Assembly: GCA_027604185.1 (NCBI GenBank)
Contig: JADGKB010000007.1
Coordinates: forward strand, 62,001 to 126,000
Source of the DNA: Boothiomyces macroporosus
Lineage: Eukaryota > Chytridiomycota > Chytridiomycetes > Rhizophydiales > Terramycetaceae
DNA: 64,000 nt
Direction of reading: 5' to 3'
Below, piece after piece: positions 1-9,338 of the stretch. The first letter of the stretch is position 1, and each line of letters opens with the position of its first letter. The notes below the pieces were generated by a model, which was given only the letters and a program-made list of their open reading frames with translations, ran no database searches and had not been told where the DNA came from. Made by a program: the position numbers and the translations under genes.

Positions 1-52
1 TTTATTTTAAATAAGTGTTTTTTATCCTTTTTTGAATTGTCTTTTTTCCCAA

Positions 53-1492
53 ATGGAATCCCAACCGTTACTTGTACATGCCCGCATTGTTCAAAAGTCG
101 AAAAATAAGCTTTATTGCTGCTGCGCAATAATCGCGGCGGTCCTAATTAGCGCCTTTGCAGTGTATGTCAGCACTCTGACTTTGTCCTCGGAGCCATTGG
201 AGCAGGTTGCAGTATTTGACAAAGTGCTCCATTCACAACCAGATTCGTATTCAAGAATGGAGATTCATTACAAAGGAAGTGGATTGCATATCGAATCGCA
301 AGTATCTTTTGAGGAAACTCAAGAACCGAGAATCGGTTATGTGGTAAAATCAAACGACCCCAACTGTTTGCAACACTTGCTGTTTGACCACGAAATATCT
401 GCCGACAAACTTGAAATTTCAATCACGTCCGATTACAATGGGTTCCATTATCCAACTATACATGTTGATTTGACAATTACTATGCCGAAAGCCAGCACGC
501 TATCTCAGTTTCAAAGTGAAGGAGGACTGGTTTGGAAAGGTCAAGGAATAAAGTCACCCGTCAAGCACTTTTCATCAAAATCCAACTTTGGGTCATTGAA
601 GATTAGTGATTTAGATACTGCAAACCTCGAATTGTCCGCCAGTGCTGGGTCTATATCTCTTTCAGATATAACATCTCAAAGTAATATTGATTTGAAATCA
701 TCTTTTGGTTCTGTTTCATTGGAAAATGTTGCTACCGACTCCCTATCGTGCAAAGTAGATTCTGGTGGTATAAGAACTGACAATGTTACTATCAACGAAA
801 AAGCTCAATTAGAAACATCATTTGGATCAATTAAAGGAACTGTAAATCCATGTTAATGTAGCAAATTGATGCTGGTACCTTGCATGTGAGTACAAATTCT
901 GGGGGGATTGAATTCAACAAAGTAAATGTAAAGCTTGACTCGTCTTTCAAGTCTTCCTTTGGCTCAATTACGCTGCATGTACGATTAATGATTAAATTAG
1001 GAAATGAAATCAAATTCGTTGATTGCAAGCGCTTCCTCAGGAACAGTACATGCTTTGAAAGTAGAACTAACAGACGCAGTTGAAATTTCATCATCTTTCG
1101 GATCAGTTCAAGTCGATCTTTGTTATCCAGATTATGGCATAGCTTCCACAAAACTTGAAGCAAACTCTGGCTCAATCAATGGCAAAATATCCAACTACAA
1201 GAAGTTGGACGCTCATTCCAATTTTGGATCAATTAAGCTGGATCTGTCCCCAAGGAAAGACGAGAATTCTTCTACAAAACTGTTTGCAGATTCTGGAAGC
1301 ATAAAAACCACAGTTTACGAATATCAAGGTCAGTTTGATGCAACAACTTCCTCTGGCTCATTAACTATTTCTGGTGATGTAGAGTTTATCGTTGACAAGT
1401 CGCATCAAAAGAGTGGAATAGTCAGAGAAGGAACAATAGGCACTCTCTACTCTCACTCTACATTTGGCTCAACTACATTGAATTTTAAATAA
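53..1492 (+). CDS. membrane-anchored repeat protein with alternating FGS/SGS beta-repeats
   Basis: A 465-residue protein in three exons (53-841, 862-978, 1001-1492) split by phase-0 introns of 20 and 22 nt. I start at the ATG at 53; the upstream open frame has only TTG. A short basic N-terminus is followed by one hydrophobic segment at about residues 22-42, so it looks like a type II membrane protein. The remainder is an array of short strands in which motifs such as SFGSI or SNFGS alternate with SGSI or SAGSIS. This is typical of DUF4097-like right-handed beta-helix or adhesin folds. No catalytic residues are visible. The intron at 979-1000 was chosen because it restores the repeat across the junction. 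Function is unknown; a surface or scaffold role is inference. Confidence 0.75.
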
Positions 1493-1521
1493 AAAAGATG
1501 AATTTATTAACAAGAAAATAG

Positions 1522-1776
1522 TTACTTGAATAACCCAACGTAAACTTTGAACTCATAAGACCCAATTCCAACTTCTTCAATGTCGTTTTTAATGCTCGTT
1601 CCAAACCTACTATTAGTTACATTTACAGTTCTAGCAATACACAACTAAGAGCAACTTCGTAATCGTAAGGAATCATAACATTGGTTTGGTTCAATCTGGG
1701 TTAATAACAGATACCTAAAAGTATTGACGATATTAATTACTTGTTGATCAATTTTAGAATCAACTTGGAGAGCCAT
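1522..1776 (-). CDS. small conserved-looking protein, three exons, unknown function
   Basis: A 71-residue protein on the minus strand, too broken up by introns to show as an ORF. Exons are 1776-1715, 1695-1627 and 1606-1522; the introns are 19 and 20 nt, each with a TTAA or CTAAT branch-like motif and an AG end. Translation begins MALQVDSKIDQQ and ends YVGLFK, with compact globular composition and no signal peptide. It ends 29 bp from the convergent end of the upstream gene and starts 33 bp from the end of the Rtr1 gene, which suits the tight packing here. I do not recognise the family. The structure rests on reading-frame continuity and intron consensus only. Confidence 0.6.
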
Positions 1777-1809
1777 CGAGCATTTGGTAATTCTAAATCA
1801 AAAAGATCA

Positions 1810-2646
1810 TTACTGATGGAGAATTTTTTGACAAAAGATTGACTTGCGTTGTTGATCATCATAATCATCTGAAATCTTTGGGGCTTTTTGATTCAAAATG
1901 TATTCCTTTGTATTAAACGTGATTATTTCATTCAAGAAATTCACAATCTTGCCAAACTTTGAGAGAATTGGCATTGCCGTGTTTTTCTCTGGTTCCAGCC
2001 AATTCTCGTTTGTCAGTACTTTTTTCTGTTTTTCTTTCTTTGTAGAGCTTGCAAATGAAACCTTTTTGATAGTGTAGCCCTCAATGTTGTCGTGAGGGCA
2101 AGGTTCATAATTCAACGGCATTTGCTCATCTTTCTCTACAATTTTAATATCCGCGAATGAAATTTCTCTGATTTGTTCTGCTACTTTTTCAACAGGTTCT
2201 TCTTTCTGCTGTGAATCATTTAGGTTCTCCAAATATGCTTCTGGATCGACACCAACCGGTATGATATCAAACGACTGGTTATTAATGTTCCTAAAATGCA
2301 GAGGTTCTGGAGAAATTTGTCCCTTTAGGAACTCGCTGGCAATGAAGCAATTCATTCCACAAAAGTCTTTATGTTTGTCGGTATTCAAAAGTCCGTATTT
2401 TCTGTTTATCTTGTATCCCTTTACGTTTTGCAATGAATTGCTGCATATTGGATACCCACAGAGCTTGTTGGCGGATCTCTCTTCAACAATTTCAACGTAG
2501 CTGTCCTGATTCAGGTAGCGACACTACATTAGAGTGCGAATTACAGCTTCTGCAAGCTTCGCCACTGTCACTGTTTCTTCGTAAAGGTTTTCTTGATATT
2601 TTGAGGATATTTCCAGCAGTTCCAATTTTTTAGGGTCTTGGAGCAT
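1810..2646 (-). CDS. RTR1: Rtr1/RPAP2-family RNA polymerase II CTD phosphatase
   Basis: A 271-residue protein in two exons (2646-2545, 2523-1810) with a 21-nt intron. The N-terminal zinc motif reads CGYPIC followed by FCGMNCF about 35 residues later, with KYGLL between them and a PEPLHFR-like stretch after. This is the Rtr1/RPAP2 signature. The family acts on phospho-Ser5 of the RNA polymerase II C-terminal domain and helps import the polymerase. The intron was placed where it joins the coding start (MLQDPKKLEL) to the zinc finger in frame; without it the CGYP half of the zinc site is lost. The C-terminal half is poorly conserved and charged, as is usual. Start is the first ATG after an upstream stop. 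Confidence 0.88.
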
Positions 2647-2729
2647 TTGAGATTCTCTAAAAATTTACAAATTCAATTTCAATGATAACCAGAAAAGAAT
2701 ATTTTTAAACCTTTGTATTCTACATTTAT

Positions 2730-3884
2730 TTAATGTGGGTGAACAGCTTGGGCAAATCCGACTCTGTTGTTTGCCTTGTCGTAAACAGTGTAGTAGGCTC
2801 TGGTCAAGATATCACCAAAGATGGTTGGAGTTAAGAATCCAGCGCCTCTGGTAACTCCAGAAATGCAAGTGCCATCTCCGTTGTCCAAAACGTAGTAAGC
2901 TGGAGGAATGGACATTGTGAATGATGGGAATGAAAATTCAAGTGGAACGCCAGTCTTTGCAAGACCACAATCAATGTAATAGATGCCAGCAGTAGAGTTG
3001 AATGGCTGGGCACCGATTCCGCTGTTGATTGCATCTGCTTGAGCATTGTTCATGATGATGAGGGTAGTACCAGTATCAGAGATTGCATTGTTTCTGAACC
3101 ATGCTCCGACATTACCAGATTTGCCACCTGCCTTGTATTTCATTTGGCTAGCATCGAATTGCCAGTAAGTTTCAGAGTTCAAAGGAAGCCAGTTGATATT
3201 TCCAGAGTACTTTGATGGATCAGTTCCACCAATAGTGATTTCACCATTGTCACCATCAGCAGCAGCAGACAAGTAGAATGAGAATTGGTTTTGGCTGCCA
3301 GTGTAACCCAAAGCATCAAACCAGTTTGCTGGGGATCCCATAGTTTGAGAAATTTGAGAGATGGAGTTGAATCCTAAACCAAGGAGACCATCCGCGACTC
3401 CATTGAAACCCTTTTCTTGGGTAGAAACACCAAATGGCAAGTTTTGAGCAACAGCACCAGCAACACCAACACTTCCGGTATAAATGTTTCCTGAAACTGA
3501 ACCTGAACCGTAGGTAGTCGAGAAGGTTTTTCCAGTGCTTTTTAAAGAAGAGTCAGTGATATCAACCTTGTTTCCATTGCAAGAACCATCAGAAGAAGTA
3601 CAAGTGCTTCCACGGAACCAAACGTCGCTAGAGCCAGTATCCAAGTCAACGGTCAATACTTGTCCATTTCCAACAGTTACATTGGCTTGATAGAATACAT
3701 TCTGAACGTTTTGCAAAGGTTCGGATTTCGAGTCGGAGCTGAATCTGTTGATTGAGGATCTAGTAGAAGCAGCTAGATTTTCTAGCCCAAGGGTAGATTG
3801 TTTAGTCAACTTTAAGGTGATTGGCGTTTGAACTGGAGAAGCAGAAACAGTTGCAAGTGCAAGTACAATTGAAGAAACAAACAT
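2730..3884 (-). CDS. secreted pepsin-like aspartic protease (A1), copy 1
   Basis: An intronless 384-residue pepsin-family protease. A signal peptide (about residues 1-16) is followed by a propeptide, and the two catalytic motifs are DTGSSDVW (Asp about 82) and SDTGTT (Asp about 270). The flap region has YGSGS, and Cys pairs near CTSSDGSC and in the second lobe suggest disulfides. Length matches a zymogen of a secreted enzyme. It lies head-to-tail with a close paralogue at 4626-5807. Unlike that copy it has no intron in the second catalytic motif. A TATA box sits about 32 bp before the ATG. Role is probably extracellular or vacuolar protein digestion (inference). Confidence 0.93.
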   Translation of the reverse strand: MFVSSIVLALATVSASPVQTPITLKLTKQSTLGLENLAASTRSSINRFSSDSKSEPLQNVQNVFYQANVTVGNGQVLTVDLDTGSSDVWFRGSTCTSSDGSCNGNKVDITDSSLKSTGKTFSTTYGSGSVSGNIYTGSVGVAGAVAQNLPFGVSTQEKGFNGVADGLLGLGFNSISQISQTMGSPANWFDALGYTGSQNQFSFYLSAAADGDNGEITIGGTDPSKYSGNINWLPLNSETYWQFDASQMKYKAGGKSGNVGAWFRNNAISDTGTTLIIMNNAQADAINSGIGAQPFNSTAGIYYIDCGLAKTGVPLEFSFPSFTMSIPPAYYVLDNGDGTCISGVTRGAGFLTPTIFGDILTRAYYTVYDKANNRVGFAQAVHPH

Positions 3885-3915
3885 TTCTATTGCTAATGGT
3901 CGAAAATGAGTTTGA

Positions 3916-3922
3916 TTTTATA
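3916..3922 (-). promoter_or_regulatory. TATA box of aspartic protease copy 1
   Basis: TATAAAA on the minus strand about 32 bp upstream of the ATG at 3884. If transcription starts about 25-30 bp downstream, the 5' leader would be only a few bases long. Confidence 0.6.
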
Positions 3923-4625
3923 CCCGGATTCCACGGCCAAGGGTCGCCAAATCAACCATGCGTAGTTTAGCTCGAGCTCCTTCGCTCCTCAAGATTTCCA
4001 AATCAGGTTGTGCCTGATCAATTATTCATAATTTTTGTGGATTCAACAACCCAAAAACAGCATTGTTGGTAAACATTGGCCTACTTTTACACTGCTTCCA
4101 ACTTTTGGGAAAATGGAGCGTGCATTTATCGTTAATTTGCTGAATTCAGTTGAAATTCTTCCATCAGTTTAACCGCGTGGAGAGTGGGGAGATCTTTTGT
4201 GCTCGGGCCGTGGGGGAAATCTAACCCTAGATTTGTATCAATGTTGGACTAATTTCAGCAAGAAAGCTCGGATATAGATAACAGGAAATATTTGAATTAA
4301 TCTCCGGTTATATGTCTTTCTCAAATAGTCTGAAAATATATAGATATTGGGATCCCATAAATCAACATGTGCAAAAAACGAAACGCATTGATCTTGGCTA
4401 TACTTGGATAACTGGTGGTCATCAACCAGAAGAAAGCAAGAACGCAGACGGATATTTGATTCATCCGCAGTGGAAGGTCTTCTCAATATTGCACTGGATT
4501 AATCCACTCAGCCCTGCAACAGACAGTGGATGACAATCTTGCTTAATATCTAACACCGTGCTTCTTGTATAGGCTAATCCACCGAAACATAATTACATCA
4601 ACCTAAATCAATGTCTAATGAAGCT
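3923..4625. other. intergenic stretch between the two aspartic protease genes
   Basis: About 700 bp upstream of protease copy 1 and downstream of copy 2. Short open stretches occur on both strands, but none joins into a convincing protein with the local intron pattern. I see no RNA gene or repeat. It probably holds the upstream regulatory region of copy 1. Confidence 0.4.
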
Positions 4626-5807
4626 TTATTGTGGGTGAACTGCTTTCGCAAATCCTACCTTGTTGTTTGCTTTGTCGTAAACTGTATAGTAAGCCCTAGA
4701 TAGAACATCACCAAAGATGCTTGGAGTCAAGAATCCAGCACCCTGGGTAACACCAGAAATACAAGTTCCATCTCCGTTATCTAACACATAGTATTTCGAT
4801 GGGACGGACAATGTAAATGATGGGAATTTAAAGTCGAGAGATGGACCGGTCTTTGCGATTCCACAGTCAATGTAATATGCGCCAAGAGTTGAGTTGTATG
4901 GTTGAGCTCCAATTCCCTGGTTGATTGCATCAGCTTGACTAGTTCCCAAAATGATTAAAGAGGTACCACTAGGATTAAATATTGATTACGTATCAGAAAT
5001 TGCATTGTTGGCAAAGAATCCACCAAGTGCACCAGATGAAGACCCAGCAGAGTAAGATACTTGGCTAATATCGAATTGCCAATAAGTTTGAGAGTTGACT
5101 GAAACATAATTGACTGCTCCAGTGTATTTAGAAGTATCTACACCTCCAAAAGTTACTTCCCCACTGTCACCATTTGAAGCATCGCTCAAGTAGAATGCAA
5201 ACTTGTTATTCGCTCCGCTGAATCCAAGAGCGTCGAACCAGTTTGCAGAAGTTCCTGTTTGTTGAGAAATGGTAGAGATTCCATTATATCCAAGCCCAAG
5301 CAAACCATCAGCAACGCCTGCTAATCCTTTTTCTGAAGTGGATACACCAAATGGAAGGTTTGAAGCAACGGCATTACCAACGGCAACCGGACCAGTGTAG
5401 ATATCTCCGCTACATGATCCAGATCCATAAGTAATAGAGTATGTTTTCCCAGTAGATTTCAAAGTGCTGTCAGCAGTGTTTACTTTAGGGCCATCGCACG
5501 ATCCATCAGAAGAAGTACACTTTGCACCTCTTACCCAAACGTCACTAGAGCCAGTATCCAAGTCTACAGTCAAAATTTGTCCTTTTCCAACAGTTGCGTT
5601 TGCTCTGTAAAGAAAGTTGTACACATTTTCTAATGGAGCAGAGCCAGGAGAAGTGGAGAATCTATGAATAGCACTCCTTGCCGAGGCGGCATGGCGTTCT
5701 TGCTTTGGTACATTGGAAAGGTGGAATGGGGCACTTTTGTGGATTGGGACAGTGAATGGCGCGAGTGCAGTGGCAGATACAGCTAAAAGAGAAGCAACAA
5801 ATAGCAT
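4626..5807 (-). CDS. secreted pepsin-like aspartic protease (A1), copy 2
   Basis: A 386-residue paralogue of the neighbouring protease, in two exons (5807-4990 and 4968-4626). A 21-nt intron falls inside the second catalytic motif, between the second base of the Thr codon and the third in SDTG. Removing it gives SDTGTSLII, the expected active site. Signal peptide, propeptide, first motif DTGSSDVW and flap YGSGS are all present. The two copies align along their whole length, so this is a tandem duplication in which an intron was precisely gained or lost. A TATA box lies about 28 bp before the ATG. Confidence 0.93.
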
Positions 5808-5834
5808 TGTGCGGTAGAAGCCAAGCTTTGTCGA

Positions 5835-5840
5835 TTTATA
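5835..5840 (-). promoter_or_regulatory. TATA box of aspartic protease copy 2
   Basis: TATAAA on the minus strand, 28 bp upstream of the ATG at 5807. It is in the same place as the TATA box of copy 1, so the promoter was probably duplicated with the gene. Confidence 0.55.
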
Positions 5841-6248
5841 GATTTCACTATCAATGCATCAGCGGAAAGACTCGCATGCTGTGGTCTTTTAAAGTGTGAG
5901 TTGTCCGTGCACCAAGATCATTTCGTATCCGAATACATGATCAATGATTACAGGTAAATGGAAAGAACACGTATTGGAATTTAACATTCGTAAAGCAAGC
6001 CATGTATTTTCGTCCAAATGGCTTCCTTTAGTTGAAATCAATTGCAGCCATAGTAGATCAACGAGAGCCCGGGAAGCATGCCATATGCTCAAATGGCGTG
6101 CGTAGAATTGCTACTTTAACTATCGATTCTTTAAATAGATGATATCATTAGGTTGCGATAAGATAAAGTTTACTAGATATTTATAAATAGCTGAATTAAA
6201 AGTAGTGATATAAATAAAGGATTACCAGTCAAATGAAAATTGAATATA
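5841..6248. other. intergenic stretch, no gene seen
   Basis: About 400 bp of AT-rich DNA between protease copy 2 and the Cys-rich protein gene. Only short open frames occur and no spliced gene could be assembled. Confidence 0.4.
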
Positions 6249-6866
6249 TTAAATTAATAATCCAAGAAATAGCAATGCACCAGAAAACATTAGTTTACTG
6301 GCACTGTTAGCTGTTGTAGTTGTGCTTGGCTTTGGCACGTTAACTGCTAAAGTGCTAGCCCCGCTAGAAGTGCTGTTTGAGCTTGGATTAGTTGATAAAA
6401 TAGTAGGACAATAGCTTAGTGCAGATCCAACATTAGATGAACATAGTTTAACCATATCTGCGCAGTTGGTCATTGGCATTTCAGAACAAAGTGACGAAAA
6501 TGTACCCATCAAGTCGCATGATGCAGCAGTAGGATCTGGACAACTTTTGCAGGCAGACATTGATGGCATCTCCTTGCAAAGTAAAGTAATATCGCTTCGC
6601 ACTTGCTTTGTTGATGGAACGTAAACCAAATTAGTTATGACTGTTGGAATGGATTGGCATGCTGGGTTAGATGGAAAATCATTCGTACACATCAAGTACA
6701 AAAATGCATTGAATTGCTTGGTACAAATTGGATTTGTTTGGGAAACAGAACAAGCCTCAGTGTATATTTGACAATATACGGAAGCTAAATCGGAGCTACA
6801 AATAGAACTAATGGTAGAGTTATTTGTTGATTGTGCCATTGCTGCAGAAATTAGTAGTGAAAACAT
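6249..6866 (-). CDS. secreted Cys/Met-rich protein, probably GPI-anchored
   Basis: A 205-residue intronless protein. An N-terminal signal peptide ends near AMAQ at residues 9-12. About 120 residues follow with regularly spaced cysteines, then a Ser/Thr-rich linker and a C-terminal hydrophobic tail (SALLFLGLLI-like) typical of GPI attachment. Short EMPSMSAC and EMPMTNC motifs recur, combining Met and Cys in a way that could bind copper; this is only suggestive. N-glycosylation sequons (NNST) are present near the mature N-terminus. I do not recognise the family. The predicted location is the cell surface. Confidence 0.7.
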   Translation of the reverse strand: MFSLLISAAMAQSTNNSTISSICSSDLASVYCQIYTEACSVSQTNPICTKQFNAFLYLMCTNDFPSNPACQSIPTVITNLVYVPSTKQVRSDITLLCKEMPSMSACKSCPDPTAASCDLMGTFSSLCSEMPMTNCADMVKLCSSNVGSALSYCPTILSTNPSSNSTSSGASTLAVNVPKPSTTTTANSASKLMFSGALLFLGLLI

Positions 6867-6989
6867 TACGCAAAAAAGCCGCAGTGGAGATATTTAAAAA
6901 AAGCACGTGACTTTCTTGGAGAGAACTTGAAACATCTTTTGGATTATGAAACAATTATATTAAGGTTGGTGCGGTATTCCATATCGACA

Positions 6990-8351
6990 TTATATCAGCT
7001 CTACTCTGCTATCGCGAAGCCCTTGTATATTTAAAGGACAGTGGGTGACATCGATCGTTTTCAGATTCTTGAACCCATCCACGGTCAATAGATTCAAGCA
7101 AAGTCTAAAATTTACAAAATCCAAGTCTGCGTCAAAGAGGTCTACGTGACAAAGACCTAAACAATTCATTGCAACAATGCTTTTGATATCCAGCCCACGA
7201 ATGAAATCCAGATTTGTAATGTGAGTGTTGGAAACAGAAAGAGTTTTTAACTTTGTATTGGCAATCGAATTAAAATCCTGTAGCCTTGTGCATCCATCTA
7301 TTGCCAATTCCTCCAAGCTGCTAGGTAAATTTAATCGTGTCAGCTCTATGCAATCTATAATTTTTAGCACAGACAGCTTTTCTAGCCAAACCAAGTCCAA
7401 TTCAGGAATGGCAGTGCCAGATAGATCCAATCGAAATAGATTTACAGCCAATTGAATACCAGGTATTGCTGAAAGACTGTAACTTCCACTACAGTCCAGT
7501 GTTCTCAATTCAGAAGCAATTGCTAAATCTAAAGTGCGCATGCCTATACATTTACAAACATCAAGCTGTGTTACATTGGATATACATCTAAAGGAATACA
7601 AATTTTCGCATCGTTCCATTCGCAATATCTTTATAGTTTGAGGAATAGATTTGACTCCTCTAACTAACGATCCAGATATATCCAAATATTCTAATTCTAG
7701 GTAGTCACTCATCCCATCAATCAATACAAGTTTATTTGAATCCTTCAAATCTAGAGTTTTCAAGTGCACTAGATATTTGAGAAATTCCGTGTCTAATATT
7801 CTATTATTTCCATTGATAATCAACTCTTTTAATGTGGTCATCAGCCGTATATCGTTTAATGTGGTTAATCCATGGCAATTAGAGATCTTTAGGGATTCTA
7901 AAGACATGAATGCAATTGGCTCCAAATCCAACAAATTAAAGCACTTGTCCAGAACCAAAGTACGCAAGTGTGGTAGCCGGCCGATTGGTGTGAGATCAGA
8001 GGCTTTGCAGGTTAGTTCCAGTTCTTCCAGTCTTTCCAATCCTTCAATTCCTCTCAAATTCATCATTGTAACATCCAATTTCAGGTAATGCAGGTGTTGA
8101 AGTTGCTTCAAAGTTCTCCAAATACTTGAATCCAATTTTGCCCTTGTTTTCAGTGATGCACGAGTCATTTGGAGGTATCTGGTTGGTATGTTTTTGAGAG
8201 AGATGATTGAGGCTAATGGAAGGGTGTAATTCTTTGATAGCCAGTATAGGGAATAAACACTCCAGTCCCGGCATATTACCGTCAGTTTCTTGATGTCATT
8301 CGTAGTCAGATATCCAAAAATTCCCAACCAAACGAGATCAGGAAAAATCAT
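6990..8351 (-). CDS. F-box / leucine-rich repeat protein
   Basis: A 453-residue intronless protein. I start at the ATG at 8351 (MIFPDLVWLGIF); the longer frame begins only with TTG. Residues 1-40 look like an F-box (PDLVWLGIFGYLTTNDIKKL...CRDW). About 16 irregular leucine-rich repeats of 20-25 residues follow (patterns such as LEELELTC, LRTLVLDKC, LKTLDLKDS). F-box/LRR proteins are usually substrate receptors of SCF ubiquitin ligases; no substrate can be guessed. It sits between a surface protein gene and two membrane protein genes on the same strand, which gives no functional hint. Confidence 0.75.
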   Translation of the reverse strand: MIFPDLVWLGIFGYLTTNDIKKLTVICRDWSVYSLYWLSKNYTLPLASIISLKNIPTRYLQMTRASLKTRAKLDSSIWRTLKQLQHLHYLKLDVTMMNLRGIEGLERLEELELTCKASDLTPIGRLPHLRTLVLDKCFNLLDLEPIAFMSLESLKISNCHGLTTLNDIRLMTTLKELIINGNNRILDTEFLKYLVHLKTLDLKDSNKLVLIDGMSDYLELEYLDISGSLVRGVKSIPQTIKILRMERCENLYSFRCISNVTQLDVCKCIGMRTLDLAIASELRTLDCSGSYSLSAIPGIQLAVNLFRLDLSGTAIPELDLVWLEKLSVLKIIDCIELTRLNLPSSLEELAIDGCTRLQDFNSIANTKLKTLSVSNTHITNLDFIRGLDIKSIVAMNCLGLCHVDLFDADLDFVNFRLCLNLLTVDGFKNLKTIDVTHCPLNIQGLRDSRVELI

Positions 8352-8425
8352 TGGAAAATAATTTGGAACTTTCAAATCCGTAAATTCAGTTAGGAATTTA
8401 TTTCAGTTACTGGGTATTTTGATGG

Positions 8426-9277
8426 TCACGATTTTAATGTATCCAGCAGTTCAGTATTGGGAACATCTGGGACATTTACCTTTGGATTACCTGGTCGCAT
8501 TCCGATGAAAGCCAACTCCTTCAAATTACGTACAACGTAAATCAAGAACACACTGTGGAGTCCAATATTGACTTCAATCACTGTCAACCCGGCAATCCTG
8601 CTTACAAAATCTTCCGAAAGGACAAATGTAATATAAATGTACAATAGCCCGGTACACCATTCAAAGATGATCAAGGCAACATTGATTAACGCGGCTCTCT
8701 TTACATAAAACGACACTGTTTCTGTGTAGATGGCATTATGAATCTTCTTTTTGATAAATACCAAGTAAATCAAATAGAAAGCCTGAGTGTTATCGTAAAG
8801 CATTGTAATCATCGCCAAAATAAAAGACCCAATGTTAATCCATTCTGCAATCCACTGGGGCCACCCATCATAAAACAACACGATAATCATTTCTATCGAA
8901 GCGGTAACATAAACAAGTGTCAAAATCGCCGTCCAGATTCTAATCAGCTTTGGTGTCACATATTCTGATAGTACAGAAAATACTCGAATAATTTCCACAT
9001 CAATTAGACAGAGAATATACATTGTAGTATTGCATAGAAAACCGCTGGTTATGGAGAGATATACATTACTAGTAAAATAGTAAATAATGTTCACCAATGC
9101 CATAGATATATTGATTATTAGGGAAACAGTGAACTTGGCTTTGAATATATTTGGTACTATCTTGTTTCTGTGCAACTGGTATAGATAGTATATGCTAATG
9201 ACAAGTAAGAAATCACTGTATATCTCTGTAAGTGTCAATAACATTAAGAACGGTGATGTCACGCAAGGAAATTTCAT
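8426..9277 (-). CDS. multi-pass (about seven-helix) membrane protein, tandem copy A
   Basis: A 283-residue intronless protein starting at the ATG at 9277; the longer frame opens with TTG. Seven hydrophobic segments can be counted. Conserved features shared with the neighbouring copy include a GWPQW / DWWPDW loop, a ML/VLYDN motif before helix 5, and a C-terminal VVRNLKELAFIG motif after the last helix. The helix count recalls seven-helix receptors, but no family motif (DRY, rhodopsin lysine, Ste2/Ste3 or git3 pattern) is visible. The end lies 75 bp from the LRR gene. Function unknown. Confidence 0.75.
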   Translation of the reverse strand: MKFPCVTSPFLMLLTLTEIYSDFLLVISIYYLYQLHRNKIVPNIFKAKFTVSLIINISMALVNIIYYFTSNVYLSITSGFLCNTTMYILCLIDVEIIRVFSVLSEYVTPKLIRIWTAILTLVYVTASIEMIIVLFYDGWPQWIAEWINIGSFILAMITMLYDNTQAFYLIYLVFIKKKIHNAIYTETVSFYVKRAALINVALIIFEWCTGLLYIYITFVLSEDFVSRIAGLTVIEVNIGLHSVFLIYVVRNLKELAFIGMRPGNPKVNVPDVPNTELLDTLKS

Positions 9278-9338
9278 TGAATTTTGATTAGAGGTAAGTG
9301 ATGAACTTTGTAAAGAGCTGATATTTCGCAAATGGATG

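Noticed and set aside
4100..4230. Possible 19-nt intron and small gene upstream of protease copy 1
   Set aside because: GTTAATTTGCTGAATTCAG fits the intron style, but the flanking peptides are short and lack any pattern; this is promoter DNA.
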